A DNA stretch of 64,000 nucleotides from Akebia trifoliata (taxonomy: Eukaryota; Streptophyta; Magnoliopsida; Ranunculales; Lardizabalaceae): assembly GCA_017979445.1 (NCBI GenBank), contig CM030718.1, positions 15,850,760 to 15,914,759 on the forward strand, written 5' to 3'. A program made the position numbers and the translations under genes. Positions 1-11,223 of the stretch are shown piece by piece. A model generated the notes under the pieces. The model had not been told where the DNA came from and ran no database searches. It saw only the letters and a list, made by a program, of their open reading frames with translations. Numbering within the stretch: position 1 is the first letter of the stretch; the number at the start of each line of letters is the position of its first letter.

Positions 1-794
1 CTTAGATAGTGTGAGAATACAAAGGGCTTCTATTTGAAGATTTTGCATCTAGATGGGACAAAAATGTTAATGAACTCATTTAATCTTCTTGTTTTCCTTA
101 GTACAACACCAATGGGCAATGGGTAGGCTTGTTACCTAGGGTCGTATATTTCTTCTCTTTCCTGCGATACAAAATCTCAATTACAAAAAATGGAGTTCAG
201 GAAACCTAGATGGACTTAGAAAAAAGGATGCTTTGACGCTATCTAGTTTTGCACGACTAAGTGAATAAAATCAGCAAGTGTGTGTATAAGTAGATAAAAT
301 CACCAAGTCCCCTTAGTAAACTTTTGATTCCTTGCAAAGAAAATTCGAATCCGGGGTTATTCAATCTTGATTCAAACATGTTCAAAGCGTAGTCACAAAA
401 ATGACTTTTTTCCCTGAAAAAGTCACATTTAAAATGAGTTTTATAGCTTTAACAATTAAAACAAGTAAAGAAACTCATTTTTTTTAAATTACGCCCCCCC
501 TCCTCCTCTTAAAAGAAATTAAGAACACATATTTGTTAGGCTTAGTTTGTGAATGTTGTTTAATGTGAGATTTGATATATAATATTGAATTTGGCGATTC
601 ATAAATGTAGTTTAATATGGGATTTGATGATGAAGTCTTGATGTTATGTTTTTTAAATTTTTCAATAGTGCGTAATTTTTTTCAAAAGATATATTGATGA
701 TTAGACTTTTTTTAGAATCATAATTCATAACATGTATAATTATGTGTAAAAAAAATGTTACCATGCATAGATAATCAATAATGTGAATATATAC
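1..794 (-). other. CAT intron 6, partial
   Basis: AT-rich sequence downstream of the exon 6 donor. I looked for the next CAT exon on the minus strand and found none, so this is the 5' part of intron 6 and continues beyond the window. No other feature seen. Confidence 0.7.
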
Positions 795-891
795 CTCCTC
801 AGCTGTGCTAGCAACTGAATCAAACCCTATGTATGCAAAGAAGACAGTCGCAGAACCAGCAAGCACACCATTCACTCCAAAGGGGAAATAC
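795..891 (-). CDS. CAT transporter exon 6 (last exon in window)
   Basis: 97 bp. Encodes [18 protein letters not shown] then [14 protein letters not shown], the conserved mid-protein helix of CATs. The donor GTATAT begins at 794; in homologues the next exon starts with a V-K-N-P type segment, which is not present between 1 and 794. Confidence 0.95.
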
Positions 892-3800
892 CTATAAAAT
901 AAAAACAGAAAGATGAAATAAACTATATCAATCAAAGATAAATGATTCAAGGTATACAAGATGAAATCCATTACCCGCTAGGAAGTTCATATCCAACCCA
1001 TCCAGTTTTGAAACCTAAATATCCACCGGCAATTATGACAAATACCATGACACAGACATTTGCTGTTGTGACAATGGATTGGACAAATGAGCTCTGCAAG
1101 AAATGAGCTATGGAAGAATAAGTGGTTGAATTGAAGGAACCGCACCCCCCCCCCCCCCCCAAAAAAAATAAAATAAAATAAAATAAGAACGAGAAAATTA
1201 AAGTTTCATGTAAAACAAGTCTGTATGGAAAAGAGACCTCTTTGATTCCCACGCACAGCAGCCCAGTGACCACAAGAACTAGAATTAAAGCACATGGGTC
1301 AACCACAACATTAAGCCCAGGAATATGTGCACGAGCTAAGAAAATGGGCAGACTGTCCTCCCCTCCAAAAAACAAGGCCTGTATAAGAGTTGGATAATTA
1401 GGTATACATTACAGATTAGGATCCAAAACAAATGGTGAAACATGTAAAAGAAAATTGCTGAGGCAAAACCTCAGAGGAAACTATTGCATGCACTATGTAT
1501 CTAAAACTGGTCCCTTCAGCCACCTCCTTCAATACCTTTGCAGCATGATACAGGCACCTAAGCTGATGTATCAATCACAAATCAAAATCAAAGCTATAAA
1601 ATTCTCATTCTTTTTCATACTTGGAGCTCATTGCATGCTCTCCGATTTTCATCTGGACCCTTCACTAGGACTCCTCCATTAGTATATTATTTTCGACAAA
1701 TCTTTAGGATCATACCTTTATGCAAAAACCCATATATAATGTTTACAGCCATGTCAGCATTTCTGGCTTCTCGAAGGCAGTGTGTTAGACATGGACATAC
1801 TTGTCCATATCCTTAAAGGAAGATTTTAACATGGGTATTGACTTCAAGGCTGGGAGAGGCAGCAAGGTTCAATAATGGGAAGACTAGTAGCGTGTATCTC
1901 CATTGAGGTCGCAGATTCATAATATATTTTCTATTGTTAGAATAGTGTGTTTTTAATAATAATTGTGGTGCGTGTCTTTTCACATTCTTTTATGTTATTA
2001 TAAATAGAATAGAGGAGGCTGAACCCTGTTTAGTTCGTCTCCTCCTTTCCCAGCTCTTCTCTGTTCTTCTTTATTTTACATGGTATCAGAGCACCTCTGA
2101 ATCTGATCCATTTTTCTGCACTATCCTTCATCAATCTTCCTTCTTTCTTCTCCCTTTTCATTCTTTTCCTTCTAGAGATTGATCTAGGGTTTCAGGGAAA
2201 CCCTAAAAAAGGGTTCAAAGGCTGCCTCAGCCCCCTTTGCTGTGTTCTTGGAGAGCTTCTATCTTCTTCTTCTCTACAGGCTGTCTATTGAATATAGAAG
2301 GTACAACAGGCTGTCTATGTGCTGTTTTTATTTGATGAAGTGTTCTACCGGGCTCAATTAGTGAGTTATTCAGACGTGATCTGAATCTACTATTAGGTGT
2401 GAGTTTGGACGTGATCAGAATTCATTTTTGGAAGTGTTTTTCTTTGACTTTTGTCGCCGATAGAGTTGTTGTAGCTGTTCATACAGTGTGAAAGGTCGAA
2501 TTGTGTCATCATCTAAAAGACAAAGTTCAGTGGATAGACTCCAATGGAACCTTCAAGTGAGTCAAAGACGTTTGTTCAAGTTTCTCGTGATAGTCCAGGC
2601 AACAAGGTACATCTATTAAGTTAAATGGTCAGAATTATCTTCTTTGGGCTCAATCCTTTATACATTATTAATGTATAGATACATATTAAAAAATAAAAAT
2701 AAATATATAATAAATGTGAATGCAAAACTTAATAGTTTCTTCATTTAAGCAAGCCTTTTACTTATTAAGGTGTATATAATTAGTGTGATACTATTATTTT
2801 CAATTTCATGTAGAGTATAATTCTTTTCACTATCAGGCCCTCAAATACTTGTGCATATATGTAGCAGAACATTATTGATCTTCATTTCCACACTTTATAT
2901 GGTTGTTCAATGTATTTTGATGGCTTAATGAGTGAGTTTTAAAACATACCAGATCCTTTCACATATTTTCAATGAAAATTTCCTCAATATTTCTGTCATT
3001 TCCAAAAAAATTGTATTAATTTCTACACTGATCAAAATATTTCCATTTCCAGATTGACTGAATATATAGCAAAATAGAAAGTTAATACCTAGGATGTATC
3101 ACTTATCTTCCCCGCTTTTTAGGTTCTCTTGACCTATTGTGTGGTTTCTACTTTCTAGTATTTCTTTCTGGTTTTAATGAATCCACTTGAGAAAAAATGA
3201 AAAATAAAAAATTGGCTCTCGTTTCCCAAATAAGAGAAAACCAAGCATAAAAGGGCATGTCTACCTACCAAAGAACAAAACTGACATCTCTATACTAGAT
3301 AAAGGCTGCTATTTTCCAAGTTCAGCCCCTTATTTCTTGAACATATCATACTAAACACAGTATGACTGATGGCTTACCACACTTCTTAATTAAAAAATCC
3401 ATATCTCCTTATTTCTATGGATTGGCGACTGTGAACTGATAGCAAATAATGATGGACCCCCCCCCCCCCCACACACACACAAAAAAGCTATATCAATAAA
3501 CAGATGCTGATGCTGTAAAAGGAACCAGAAATGTAATAAAAGAAACAAACACTATAAAGCTCATTAGAAGAAGGACAAAAGTGCAAGACAACGAAAGTTG
3601 ATGAAGGGATGGTCTCTACCAGATTTGGTGATATGCCACGAGCAACGGCTGAACCACCAATTGTATATTCCAGTATAAGAGCCCAACCAATCAGCCAAGC
3701 AACACTGTCATCAATCACCAAAGTAAAATTACCAACTGAAAGGAATGAAAAATCCTCTAGAAAAAACAGTAAAAATGTTTTAAGATCCTATCAAACTCTA

Positions 3801-6800
3801 TAAACAATACAGTTAATATAGAAACTCTACGTTACCCTTCTCCAACACAGATGTATGAATAATGATAAGCACTCCCAGCAGACGGGCAACGACTTGCAAG
3901 CTCTGCATAGCAAAATGCTGAAAGAGCAGCCGCTATTCCAGCTATTAGAAAGGAAATCGTAAGAGCAGGCCCAGTGTGCTCTCTAGCAACCGTTCCAACA
4001 AGAACATAAACTCCAGCTCCAATAGTCGATCCAACACCTAATCAGATGAACAACAAATTAAATATTTCCATGGTCTACTCTACAGTCTAGAATAGGTATA
4101 TGGATTAGTCAATGACTATGACATGTTTGAGAAAAGCATATATAGAACAGTCATATGAATAAAAGCATATGCACTGATTTCTTTTCATGGCAATAAAAAA
4201 ATTTTGAACTTCTGAGTTATAGCCAAACACAAAATGAAATTGCTGAGATAGTGTTGAAGAACGTTCTTTATCAATATCAGAAGGTGCCAACTCTCTTTAG
4301 TTGGTAAAGACCATACTCTATGGGTGATGATAACATAGACCCCTAGGTTCATTTCCAAGTCATCTCCGAGTTACTGATCTCATTAAAAACAAGAATATTG
4401 ATTAACAAACATTCTTTATCATCATCATAGAAGCCTTATCCAAAGAGTTGGAGTGTTGAAGAATTTTCAAATGCAAAAAAAACCATATGCATCTTCGTCG
4501 TGACAATAGAGAATAACAAAGAATTGAGTTTATTTATTTATATGTATATATATAGAGAGAGAGAAAAAGAGAGAGAGAACCGGTTGCCTGGACCGCATCT
4601 TCAAAAGCATGCAATGTGTATAAAATTAACCAGAGTTCTAACTTGGGTTAGAAAAACACGGTTTCGTGATTCGTGCGTCAAACTTCAATTCTCTCCGTCT
4701 CTGTAACTATCCAAAGGGAAGAAGAACAAGAGACCTAGAAGATTCTCACAATCTCTCGATAAGTTGCCAAAAAGACAAGAAAAAGAAACCCTAGGACTTA
4801 GACTTGGCAGGGTCTATGGTTGCTGTGTGGCTGGCTGTAGTGGGACCTATATCCGTTCTTTAGCATGAATTACAGGTTATAGCATTCGGGACGACACTTG
4901 TTATCAAATACATGTGCATCAACATATTTGCTATCAAGCATGTTGTCTTGAGATTAAGAGGCTCTCTATGTATTTTTCATTTATAATTTTATTTTTCATA
5001 TTTTAGGGAGGCCAATAGGAGTGTTGGCATGTATCTGTAGAGGGGTTTTGGGTTGTAGAGCTTAACCAAAGCCAGATTAGTAATGAATTGGCTAGGATTA
5101 TCCCCGAGGATAGAGAAGGAAGGATTTACATCCATGATGTAATCTTGTTTTCCTGGTTGGAGTATGCCTAACCCCAGATTGTAATTAACCAAAAAATACA
5201 TCTAAATCGGGTTAAAAATAAGACAACTTTCAAAATGAAAAACAGAGTTATGTTTCATCACCTAAACCCAAGGTTTAGAGAAAACATTATGTAGCATGTT
5301 ATACCAAAGGACAAAAATTTGACAATTATCCATTGCAGAAAGAATAGGGCTTGGAAATAATTTCAGACAACTTAAGGGTAAAGGTCACTGAAAGTAGCTA
5401 CCATGTCTTCTCTAAAATAAATAAATTTGACGAACACCTCATACGATGCACCATTTCTTTCATGAAAAGTGACATCCAAGATGTTGTTGACTTTTTTGTT
5501 CAAAAAAGAATCAACAATGAATTGATGAGGCTATAAACCAAAAATCAATGATGAGGACTCAAACCCAGATTTTTTTTTCTTAGAAATTCTCTCTCTCTCT
5601 CTCCCCTAGGAAATAGTTACAAAGAGTAAGAATAGTACGTGAGATCCATGATTTATTTGGCTAACTATGATTGTCCACTAGTTAATTAGAAGCCACATGT
5701 CATTCTTTCTTTCACTCGGTCCAAACTTTGCCTAGTCCTCCGGACCAGACAACCTTTTTCCATATATAATATATATAAGAGTTTATTGAAGAAACCAAAA
5801 AGAGGATCTCCCATAGATCATAATGACCTACTATAGAAGGACTAGGGTAGAAGAAAAAAAAAAAGTCAAACCCCGACCCACCTACAAGCCACAAGGGAAC
5901 AAATTATTGAGTAATATCATAACAAAATGAAATTAGATCAGATTGTTTTTGCTGAAAATATTTACAAAAGCATGAGGATTTGGCATGTGACAACTTAAGG
6001 GTAAAGGTCACTGAAAGTAGCTACCATGTCTTCTCTAAAATAAATAAATTTGACGAACACCTCATACAATGCACCATTTTTTTCATGAAAAGTGACATCC
6101 AAGATGTTGTTGACTTTTTTGTTCAAAAAAGAGTCAACAATGAATTTATGAGGCTATAAACCAAAAATCAATGATGAGGACTCAAACCCAGATTTTTTTT
6201 CTTAGAAATTCTCTCTCTCTCTCTCTCTCCCCCCTAAGAAATAGTTACAAAGAGTAAGAATAGTACGTGAGATCCATGATTTATTTGGCTAACTATGATT
6301 GTCCTCTAGTTAATTAGAAGCCACATGTCATTCTTTCATTCACTTGGTCCAAACTTTGCCTGGTCCTTGGACCAGACAACCTTTTTCCATATATAATATA
6401 TATATAAGAGTTTATTGAAGAAACCAAAAAGAGAATCTCCCATAGATCATAATGACCTACTACAGAAGGACTAGGGTAGAAGGAAAAAAAAAGTCAAACC
6501 CCGACCCACCTACTAGCCACAAGGGAACAAATTATTGAGTAATATCATAACAAAATGAAATTAGATCAGATTGTTTTTGCTGAAAATATTTACAAAAGCA
6601 TGAGGATTTGGCATGTGACAACATAGCCAGGTCCATTCATCTCTCTCCTATTGAGCTTAATTCCTATAGTTTTTTGCCAATCATGGAATCACAACATTAC
6701 ACAATCCAATAGGCGGGTGTGATTTCCCTCCAGGTAGGAGGGAAAGTTGAAACGTCAGAAGGGACAAGGAGAGGCCCTAAGGAGATTTCCACTACTAGAG

Positions 6801-7396
6801 ACACGTTGCACGTTGGAAATTATGTGGCAAAGGATGGGTTTACAAGAGGATTATTGTTATTGTTGAATGTCTTTCAAGTGATGGGGCTGAGACACTCAAA
6901 ATTGGGGTCAAACTCCTAATTCCCACACACAACAAGGGTTCTTGTACCCATGGTTTAAAATCTCGTTTCGAACGTTGTTTCAATTTTTCCAAAAAATCGA
7001 AATGATACCGAAATTTTTTGAGACAAAAGAAACATTCTGAAACATAAATATTAATATATAAAGAAGCCTTTTAGAAAAGACTAGGTCAGGGGTCATTTCA
7101 TTCTTTAAAAAGATAGGGGTATCTCAAATATTTAAAAAATATGAAGTAGAAAGTGGATAAATCATCCAGTCTTTAAGAGAAGACTGAGGTCAAGGGCATG
7201 TTATCCCTTTGACAAGCCCAGTGGTTCTCAAAATAAGAAACCAGAGCAGGCTTTCTCAAAAAATGAAACTAGAGAACCTATTCCATTTTGTCAACTTCAG
7301 TTTTGAGAGAGAAAGAGAAGAAGAAGGAGAAGAAAGATCTGATCTTACTGACTTGAACTCCAATGGCAAATTCTTGTGCGACGTCAAGGATCCGGG

Positions 7397-7462
<66 letters not shown>

Positions 7463-9279
7463 AAGATGGTGTGGATCTCACTCTTTCAAGAAAAATCAAA
7501 CAAAACTTGTAATGTTTCAATTCTATACTCGTTTCATCTTGGAATGATGAAATTCCGAAATGTTTCATATGAAACATTCCAAAACGAAATTTTAAACTAT
7601 ACTTGTACCAACTATTTTTCAACCAAGTAAACAAAAATCGGTCATTTATCGGGGAAGAGGGTTAAGAGACTTGGCAATTGTCAAATAAATGAAGGAATGA
7701 GGAAGGTCAAGCCTCCATCAAATAGCCTCCATAAATGAAAATTCCATTTGTTGTATCCTTTGTAGTACCATTAGACCTCCGGAGATTAACTCTAGTGGAA
7801 ACTTCATATTTTTGCCTCTTAAGTGTCCAACTTATCACGAGATGTTTTGTGAAAAGAAAACGGATTTAGAATGGAAGCCGACGTACCTGGGTAAGGAAAT
7901 TGGGACAAGCACGGAAAATCATTGAAATGATCAAAGGTGAGGACAGGGAAAAAAAGGTTGGACAACAAAGAAAAAATGAAAAGGGTATAAGCTATATCGT
8001 CATTTTATAAAGATAATTTATTAGAATATTGAAACAGTGTCACATGGGGAGCGTTGGTCCACAAATCTAATCCATTATAGTGATAGTTCAAAATAGCAGC
8101 ACATCGATGTGTGCAAGAGCAATGAAGGGATAGTTGTCACCTTGACAAGGCACAAAGAGAAATAAAGAGGCAGCAACATGTGTACATTTGCAGGTCTCAA
8201 GGTTGAGAGGGAGTAATTATATAAGTAAAAATGGGAATGCATCACAACAGTATGTGCATCAACTCGAGATTCTCAACGGGAGTGTGAGCATGGACATATG
8301 ATTGAATCCTAAAGCATGTGACAATGATGACCCTCACCCTCAAGCAGGACCTAGACATCGGCAAGTCCCTGACTTCAGGAATAGGATCAGGACTACAAAA
8401 TGTCGATTGAGAGTATCATGTTAGTTCATATCTAATGGAGAGATTCTTGGAACGATGAGGATCACGATCGCTTGACAACAAGGAAGACTCTATGAATGTA
8501 ATCGTAACATAAAGAAATGGATAGAGAAACATCCTAAAAGAGGGGAGCGAATTGAACCTATATAAGTAGGTACTTAGTCTTTCTTATGTGTTTCCGATCA
8601 AAATGTTATGCGTGAATCTGAATTAAGCATCAGGTACCACACCGGTGCCTAGAGATCGGATTGGTCCCATGTAGAGACAGGAAAAACTTAAAAACTCAAT
8701 TACGTAGAGAAAATCATTATAAATACAACAAAGTACACCATGTAAAGATTTTAAAAAAAAAACTAAAATTTACCTGAATTTTCTATAGAAAACAACATCT
8801 CGGAAGCAATACTCCTAACCAGCATGCGAATAAGAGAAGAAAACAAAGCATAAAAAATTTGCAACATAAAACCCAAAAAAAACAAAATTCAAATCAAATC
8901 AAATTTAGACAGACCAAGCAAACAAAAAAAATAATTGTGAAACGAACAAACCCATCAAACAAAAAAAAAAAACTATCAAAATCATACCGACCATAAAATT
9001 CAGGTGTTAAAAAGAATGCAGAAAGTATAAGGGGAAAAAAAAACCAAAGGAAAGGGAATCCCCTCTCCCCCCCCCCCCCCCCCTTTTCTCAGAAGAAAAA
9101 AAAAATTAATAGAGATTAAAAGCAATACCAATTGCAATTAGCTGAAGAACAGATAATTCCTTGGCCAATTGGTGGTGACCATCTCGCCTCACATGAACCG
9201 AATCGACTTGCTTTCTCCTTATCAAACACCGAAATACCCCACCACCACCACCCCTTTGTGAATCAACCACGAAACCCAT
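795..9279 (-). CDS. Cationic amino acid transporter (CAT2/3/4-like), 5' part, six exons
   Basis: Predicted proton-coupled carrier of basic amino acids (APC superfamily, plant CAT family); members of the CAT2/3/4 branch act mainly at the tonoplast or endomembranes. Exons 9129-9279, 3836-4037, 3620-3704, 1238-1378, 975-1093 and 795-891 join in a single frame across GT-AG introns, giving 265 codons, about 40% of a typical 600-640 residue CAT. Family words read from the exons: [114 protein letters not shown] and [16 protein letters not shown]. The start is the ATG at 9279; an in-frame ATG 12 bp upstream (9291) is less CAT-like. The last donor is at 794, and no further exon is visible down to base 1, so the C-terminal half lies outside the window. 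All splice junctions and the frame are intact, so the gene is probably functional. Family assignment is firm; the exact paralogue is not. Confidence 0.93.
975..1093 (-). CDS. CAT transporter exon 5
   Basis: 119 bp. Encodes [19 protein letters not shown], a glycine-rich helix IIAGGYLGF and [12 protein letters not shown]. Acceptor TTGCAG just upstream, donor GTAATG from 974. Intron 4 (1094-1237) contains a run of 16 C followed by A-rich sequence. Confidence 0.95.
1238..1378 (-). CDS. CAT transporter exon 4
   Basis: 141 bp, exactly 47 codons. Encodes [18 protein letters not shown], the stretch [11 protein letters not shown] and a membrane helix ending in [11 protein letters not shown]. Acceptor after ...TATACAG; donor GTCTCT from 1237. 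Confidence 0.95.
1379..3619 (-). other. CAT intron 3 (2.2 kb)
   Basis: Intron between exons 3 and 4. Holds a Ty1/copia remnant (1935-2671) in the orientation opposite to the gene and a run of 14 C followed by (AC)n at 3457-3481. The remainder is AT-rich without recognisable coding sequence. Confidence 0.85.
1935..2671 (+). mobile_element. Ty1/copia retrotransposon 5' remnant
   Basis: A short LTR (1935-2080, 146 bp, TGTTAG...TTTTACA, with TATAAATAG at 1999-2007) is followed at once by TGGTATCAGAGC (2081-2092), the initiator-Met tRNA primer site of plant Ty1/copia elements. A gag-like start follows at 2543 ([16 protein letters not shown]), then, after a one-base frameshift, [14 protein letters not shown], matching the copia gag pattern 'LNGxNYxxWxxxF', before a stop at about 2671. 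Downstream gag-pol and the 3' LTR are absent. Truncated and inactive, inside CAT intron 3. Confidence 0.85.
3620..3704 (-). CDS. CAT transporter exon 3
   Basis: 85 bp. Encodes [20 protein letters not shown] followed by ARGISPNL, strongly conserved in plant CATs. Acceptor AG at 3705-3706, donor GTAGAG from 3619. Intron 2 (3705-3835) is only 131 bp. Confidence 0.95.
3836..4037 (-). CDS. CAT transporter exon 2 (TM1-TM2 region)
   Basis: 202 bp between an acceptor at 4038-4039 and a donor at 3834-3835. Encodes [19 protein letters not shown], two hydrophobic stretches, [18 protein letters not shown] and CVGEG. The [10 protein letters not shown] segment is the conserved APC-superfamily substrate-binding bend of TM1. 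Confidence 0.95.
5366..6616. repeat. Tandem duplication, two copies of about 625 bp
   Basis: Copy 1 (5366-5988, 623 bp) and copy 2 (5989-6616, 628 bp) both begin GACAACTTAAGGGTAAAGG and end with ...GGATTTGGCATGT. They differ by scattered single bases and by length changes in a CT tract and A runs. The junction is direct, and the first bases of the unit occur again after copy 2. Non-coding, in CAT intron 1. A recent unequal crossover or replication slip is the simplest origin. Confidence 0.92.
7398..7459. repeat. (CT)n microsatellite
   Basis: About 30 uninterrupted CT dinucleotides in CAT intron 1, shortly after a purine-rich GA tract. It reads as long Ser-Leu or Arg-Glu repeats in spurious frames. 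Confidence 0.97.
7559..7578. repeat. Perfect 20-bp palindrome
   Basis: AATGTTTCAT followed directly by ATGAAACATT, with no spacer, near the right end of the inverted-repeat element. Confidence 0.95.
9129..9279 (-). CDS. CAT transporter exon 1 (start codon, cytosolic N-terminus)
   Basis: 151 bp, 50 codons plus one base. Begins MGFVVDSQ, then five glycines, then the charged segment [16 protein letters not shown] and [15 protein letters not shown], which leads into the first membrane helix. The donor GTATTG starts at 9128. The split glycine codon (G|GT) is completed exactly by exon 2. Confidence 0.93.
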
Positions 9280-9985
9280 CAACAAAATCACAAAGATTCA
9301 ATCTTCCTTCTTCTTCTTCTTCTTCAGATAAAGTAATCTATCTTTCAATCAATTAATAAATCAGAGCCCTACTCACCTGCCCGCCTACCCAAACAACATC
9401 AAAGATTCAAGCTTTCGTCAAGGGTAGTGGGCAGACCAGGCCAAAGCCGATAAATTCTCAACGATAAACAGGGGAAGAAGAAGAATGCACCTTCTGTTTG
9501 CGTGCAAATACGAACAAACATAAACAATTGCTTGCCATGCATTGGCGACCGTGAGTGAGTACCGGCTCAGGTTTGTCAATGGTTTGTTTCCACACGTGCA
9601 GGATTATCCCAAACGGACTGAAACCGGAAATCCGGGTTTTGATCAGGCTGCGGTTTGAACTGAAACCAGGACCAATATTACCGGTTCCGGGTTTTACCTC
9701 GACCGGTCAACTATACATTAACTCGAACCCCGCCCGAACCAGGTTTAAGGGGTGCAAACTGGTCCAAGTTTGGTCTGGATTTGGACCCGATTTCCGTAAA
9801 ATGCTATAAAATTTATCATTGCATAAATGTCAAAAAGAAGCTATAAAATTTATAATAATAATAATAAATAAATAAAAACTCTTAAAATGAACATTGAATA
9901 ATAATTTCAAACTAAAATTATAAAGATTAAATAATAATTACAAAAATTAAAAAAATAAACAACTTATAAATAAGTTGGGTGTTAC
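9280..9985 (-). promoter_or_regulatory. CAT gene 5' flank: 5' UTR and probable promoter
   Basis: Upstream of the CAT start (rightward on the plus strand). Next to the ATG lies a pyrimidine-rich leader when read on the plus strand (TTCTTCTTC at 9302-9326). A consensus 5' splice site, CAG|GTGAGT, faces the gene at 9375-9379 and could mark a 5' UTR intron, but I see no convincing acceptor. A CACGTG G-box is at 9593-9598. The interval 9600-9780 is rich in ACCGG/CCGG words typical of a dispersed repeat; 9790-9985 is AT-rich. Confidence 0.4.
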
Positions 9986-10910
9986 TGTCGACAACAAATT
10001 TCACCATTTACCTCAAGATGAGTGAAATAAGATTGTAAATGATTTTATTGATTTTGATAATAATGGTAAATACAAATCTCAATATACTCAATTAATAAAG
10101 TTATATCCTCTAATTAATGGTCATATACAAAAACAATGATGACATGTAGATTTTCTTTCTCTAGACTTTGCGCTTTATCGACTAAGAATGATTATTTGGA
10201 TTTTAGAGAAAAAGCTTTTAGACTTGATCTTTTCTGGAGGCTTGTTATAGATTTTCTTCTCTCCGGATTTTGTGTTTGATCAGATAAAAATGATTTTATA
10301 ACTTCTAGAGAAAGCCTTTAGGCTTGATCTTCTCTGGAGGTTTGTTGTAGATTTTCTTCTTCCGAACTTCATGCTTGATCAGTTGAGAAATATTTTCTTA
10401 ACTTTTGGAGAAAGACTTTAGGCTTGATATTCTCTTTAATCGGATTTCGAGTCTCTTGAAGGCTTTGTTTCGTCTCTAGAGGAGAGCTTGAGAGCTTCTT
10501 CTTCTTTAGAGAGAAAACTTATGTCTTCTGAGAGAAAGTGATTCCCTAGTCCGTTCTCAAATGAGAAAGATTTTCGTATTTATAGACTTATAGTAAATTA
10601 ACTTTACAACTATACCCCTGACTTATGAGCTTTGATTAGTTGGTCTAAATGTTAACTTTGTCCAAATCCAATTTTAAGGATTCTATAAATTTTTTATGAG
10701 CCAAACTCATTAATTTGGGTGTAGGGCCCAATACTTAATATGTGGATCACTTGACTTCATTTAGATTATGGGTTTCGTTTACAAAAGCACAAACCACTAT
10801 AGGACTACCCCAATCAGTGGCCCGCATTTATGTAAGCCCAACTTTGATTTTTATGAACTATTTTGATAATTTGGAAAGTTGTAGACCCTTTTAATATTTC
10901 GATGCCTACA
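9986..10910 (-). repeat. Probable solo LTR (J), minus orientation
   Basis: 925 bp with TG...CA ends: on the minus strand it begins TGTAGGCATCGAAAT and ends TTGTCGACA. Flanks GTTAC (9981-9985) and ATTAC (10911-10915) form an imperfect 5-bp target duplication. A TATAAATAC box lies on the minus strand at 10576-10584. It contains three imperfect tandem units of about 100 bp (10147-10440, each starting AGATTTTCTTC-like). No primer site on either side, so a solo LTR is the best reading. Confidence 0.55.
10147..10440. repeat. Three imperfect about 100-bp tandem repeats
   Basis: Units begin near 10148, 10250 and 10350 and share AGATTTTCTT, ...TTTGATCAG... and AGGCTTGATCTTCTCTGGAG-type words. Located inside LTR J. 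Confidence 0.75.
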
Positions 10911-11218
10911 ATTACAAATGACAATTCTTTTTCTTTTGTAAATCTACATATTAGAAATGTGAGGTTTGCATCACAATAGATTGTGTGGAGAAGTAAATCC
11001 TTGGCTCTGGAGATAGTGACATGTGTACGAATTGATCCTAAAGAATTCCAAACTAATAAAGATATACCTAACCTAAGGATACAAAAGAATGGTCGGGGCT
11101 ACCCAATCGAAGGTAAAGGTCAAGGATGGGGAATCAAATCAAATCCCTGATTTGGTTGGATTTGTGCGCAAGAGTAAGAGATGACTTTTATCTCAAAGAT
11201 GCCAATTGAAATGGATTG
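10911..11218. other. Interval without recognised feature
   Basis: About 310 bp between LTR J and solo LTR A. No coding or repeat signal recognised. Confidence 0.6.
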
Positions 11219-11223
11219 ATATT

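Larger units (their letters stand above)
6945..7605. mobile_element. Possible MITE-like element with long degenerate inverted repeats
   Basis: The left side (about 6948-6990, GGTTTAAAATCTCGTTTCG) and the reverse complement of the right side (about 7570-7605, AGTTTAAAATTTCGTTTTGG) are similar, giving imperfect terminal inverted repeats around about 600 bp of non-coding DNA with a (CT)n tract. No transposase and no clear target duplication seen. It could also be an older rearranged repeat. Confidence 0.4.
4038..9128 (-). other. CAT intron 1 (5.1 kb)
   Basis: Separates the N-terminal exon from the rest of the CAT gene. It contains a short GA tract near 4555-4580, the 625-bp tandem duplication (5366-6616), the inverted-repeat element (6945-7605) with a (CT)n tract, and a run of 17 C near 9067-9083. 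The intervals 4040-5365 and 7610-9060 hold no coding sequence I can recognise. Confidence 0.85.

Noticed and set aside
7209..7634. Open frames with long Ser-Leu or Arg-Glu repeats
   Set aside because: Produced by the (CT)n microsatellite inside CAT intron 1.
9376..9381. Consensus 5' splice site upstream of the CAT start as proof of a 5' UTR intron
   Set aside because: No acceptor at a plausible distance before the ATG; mentioned only as a possibility.
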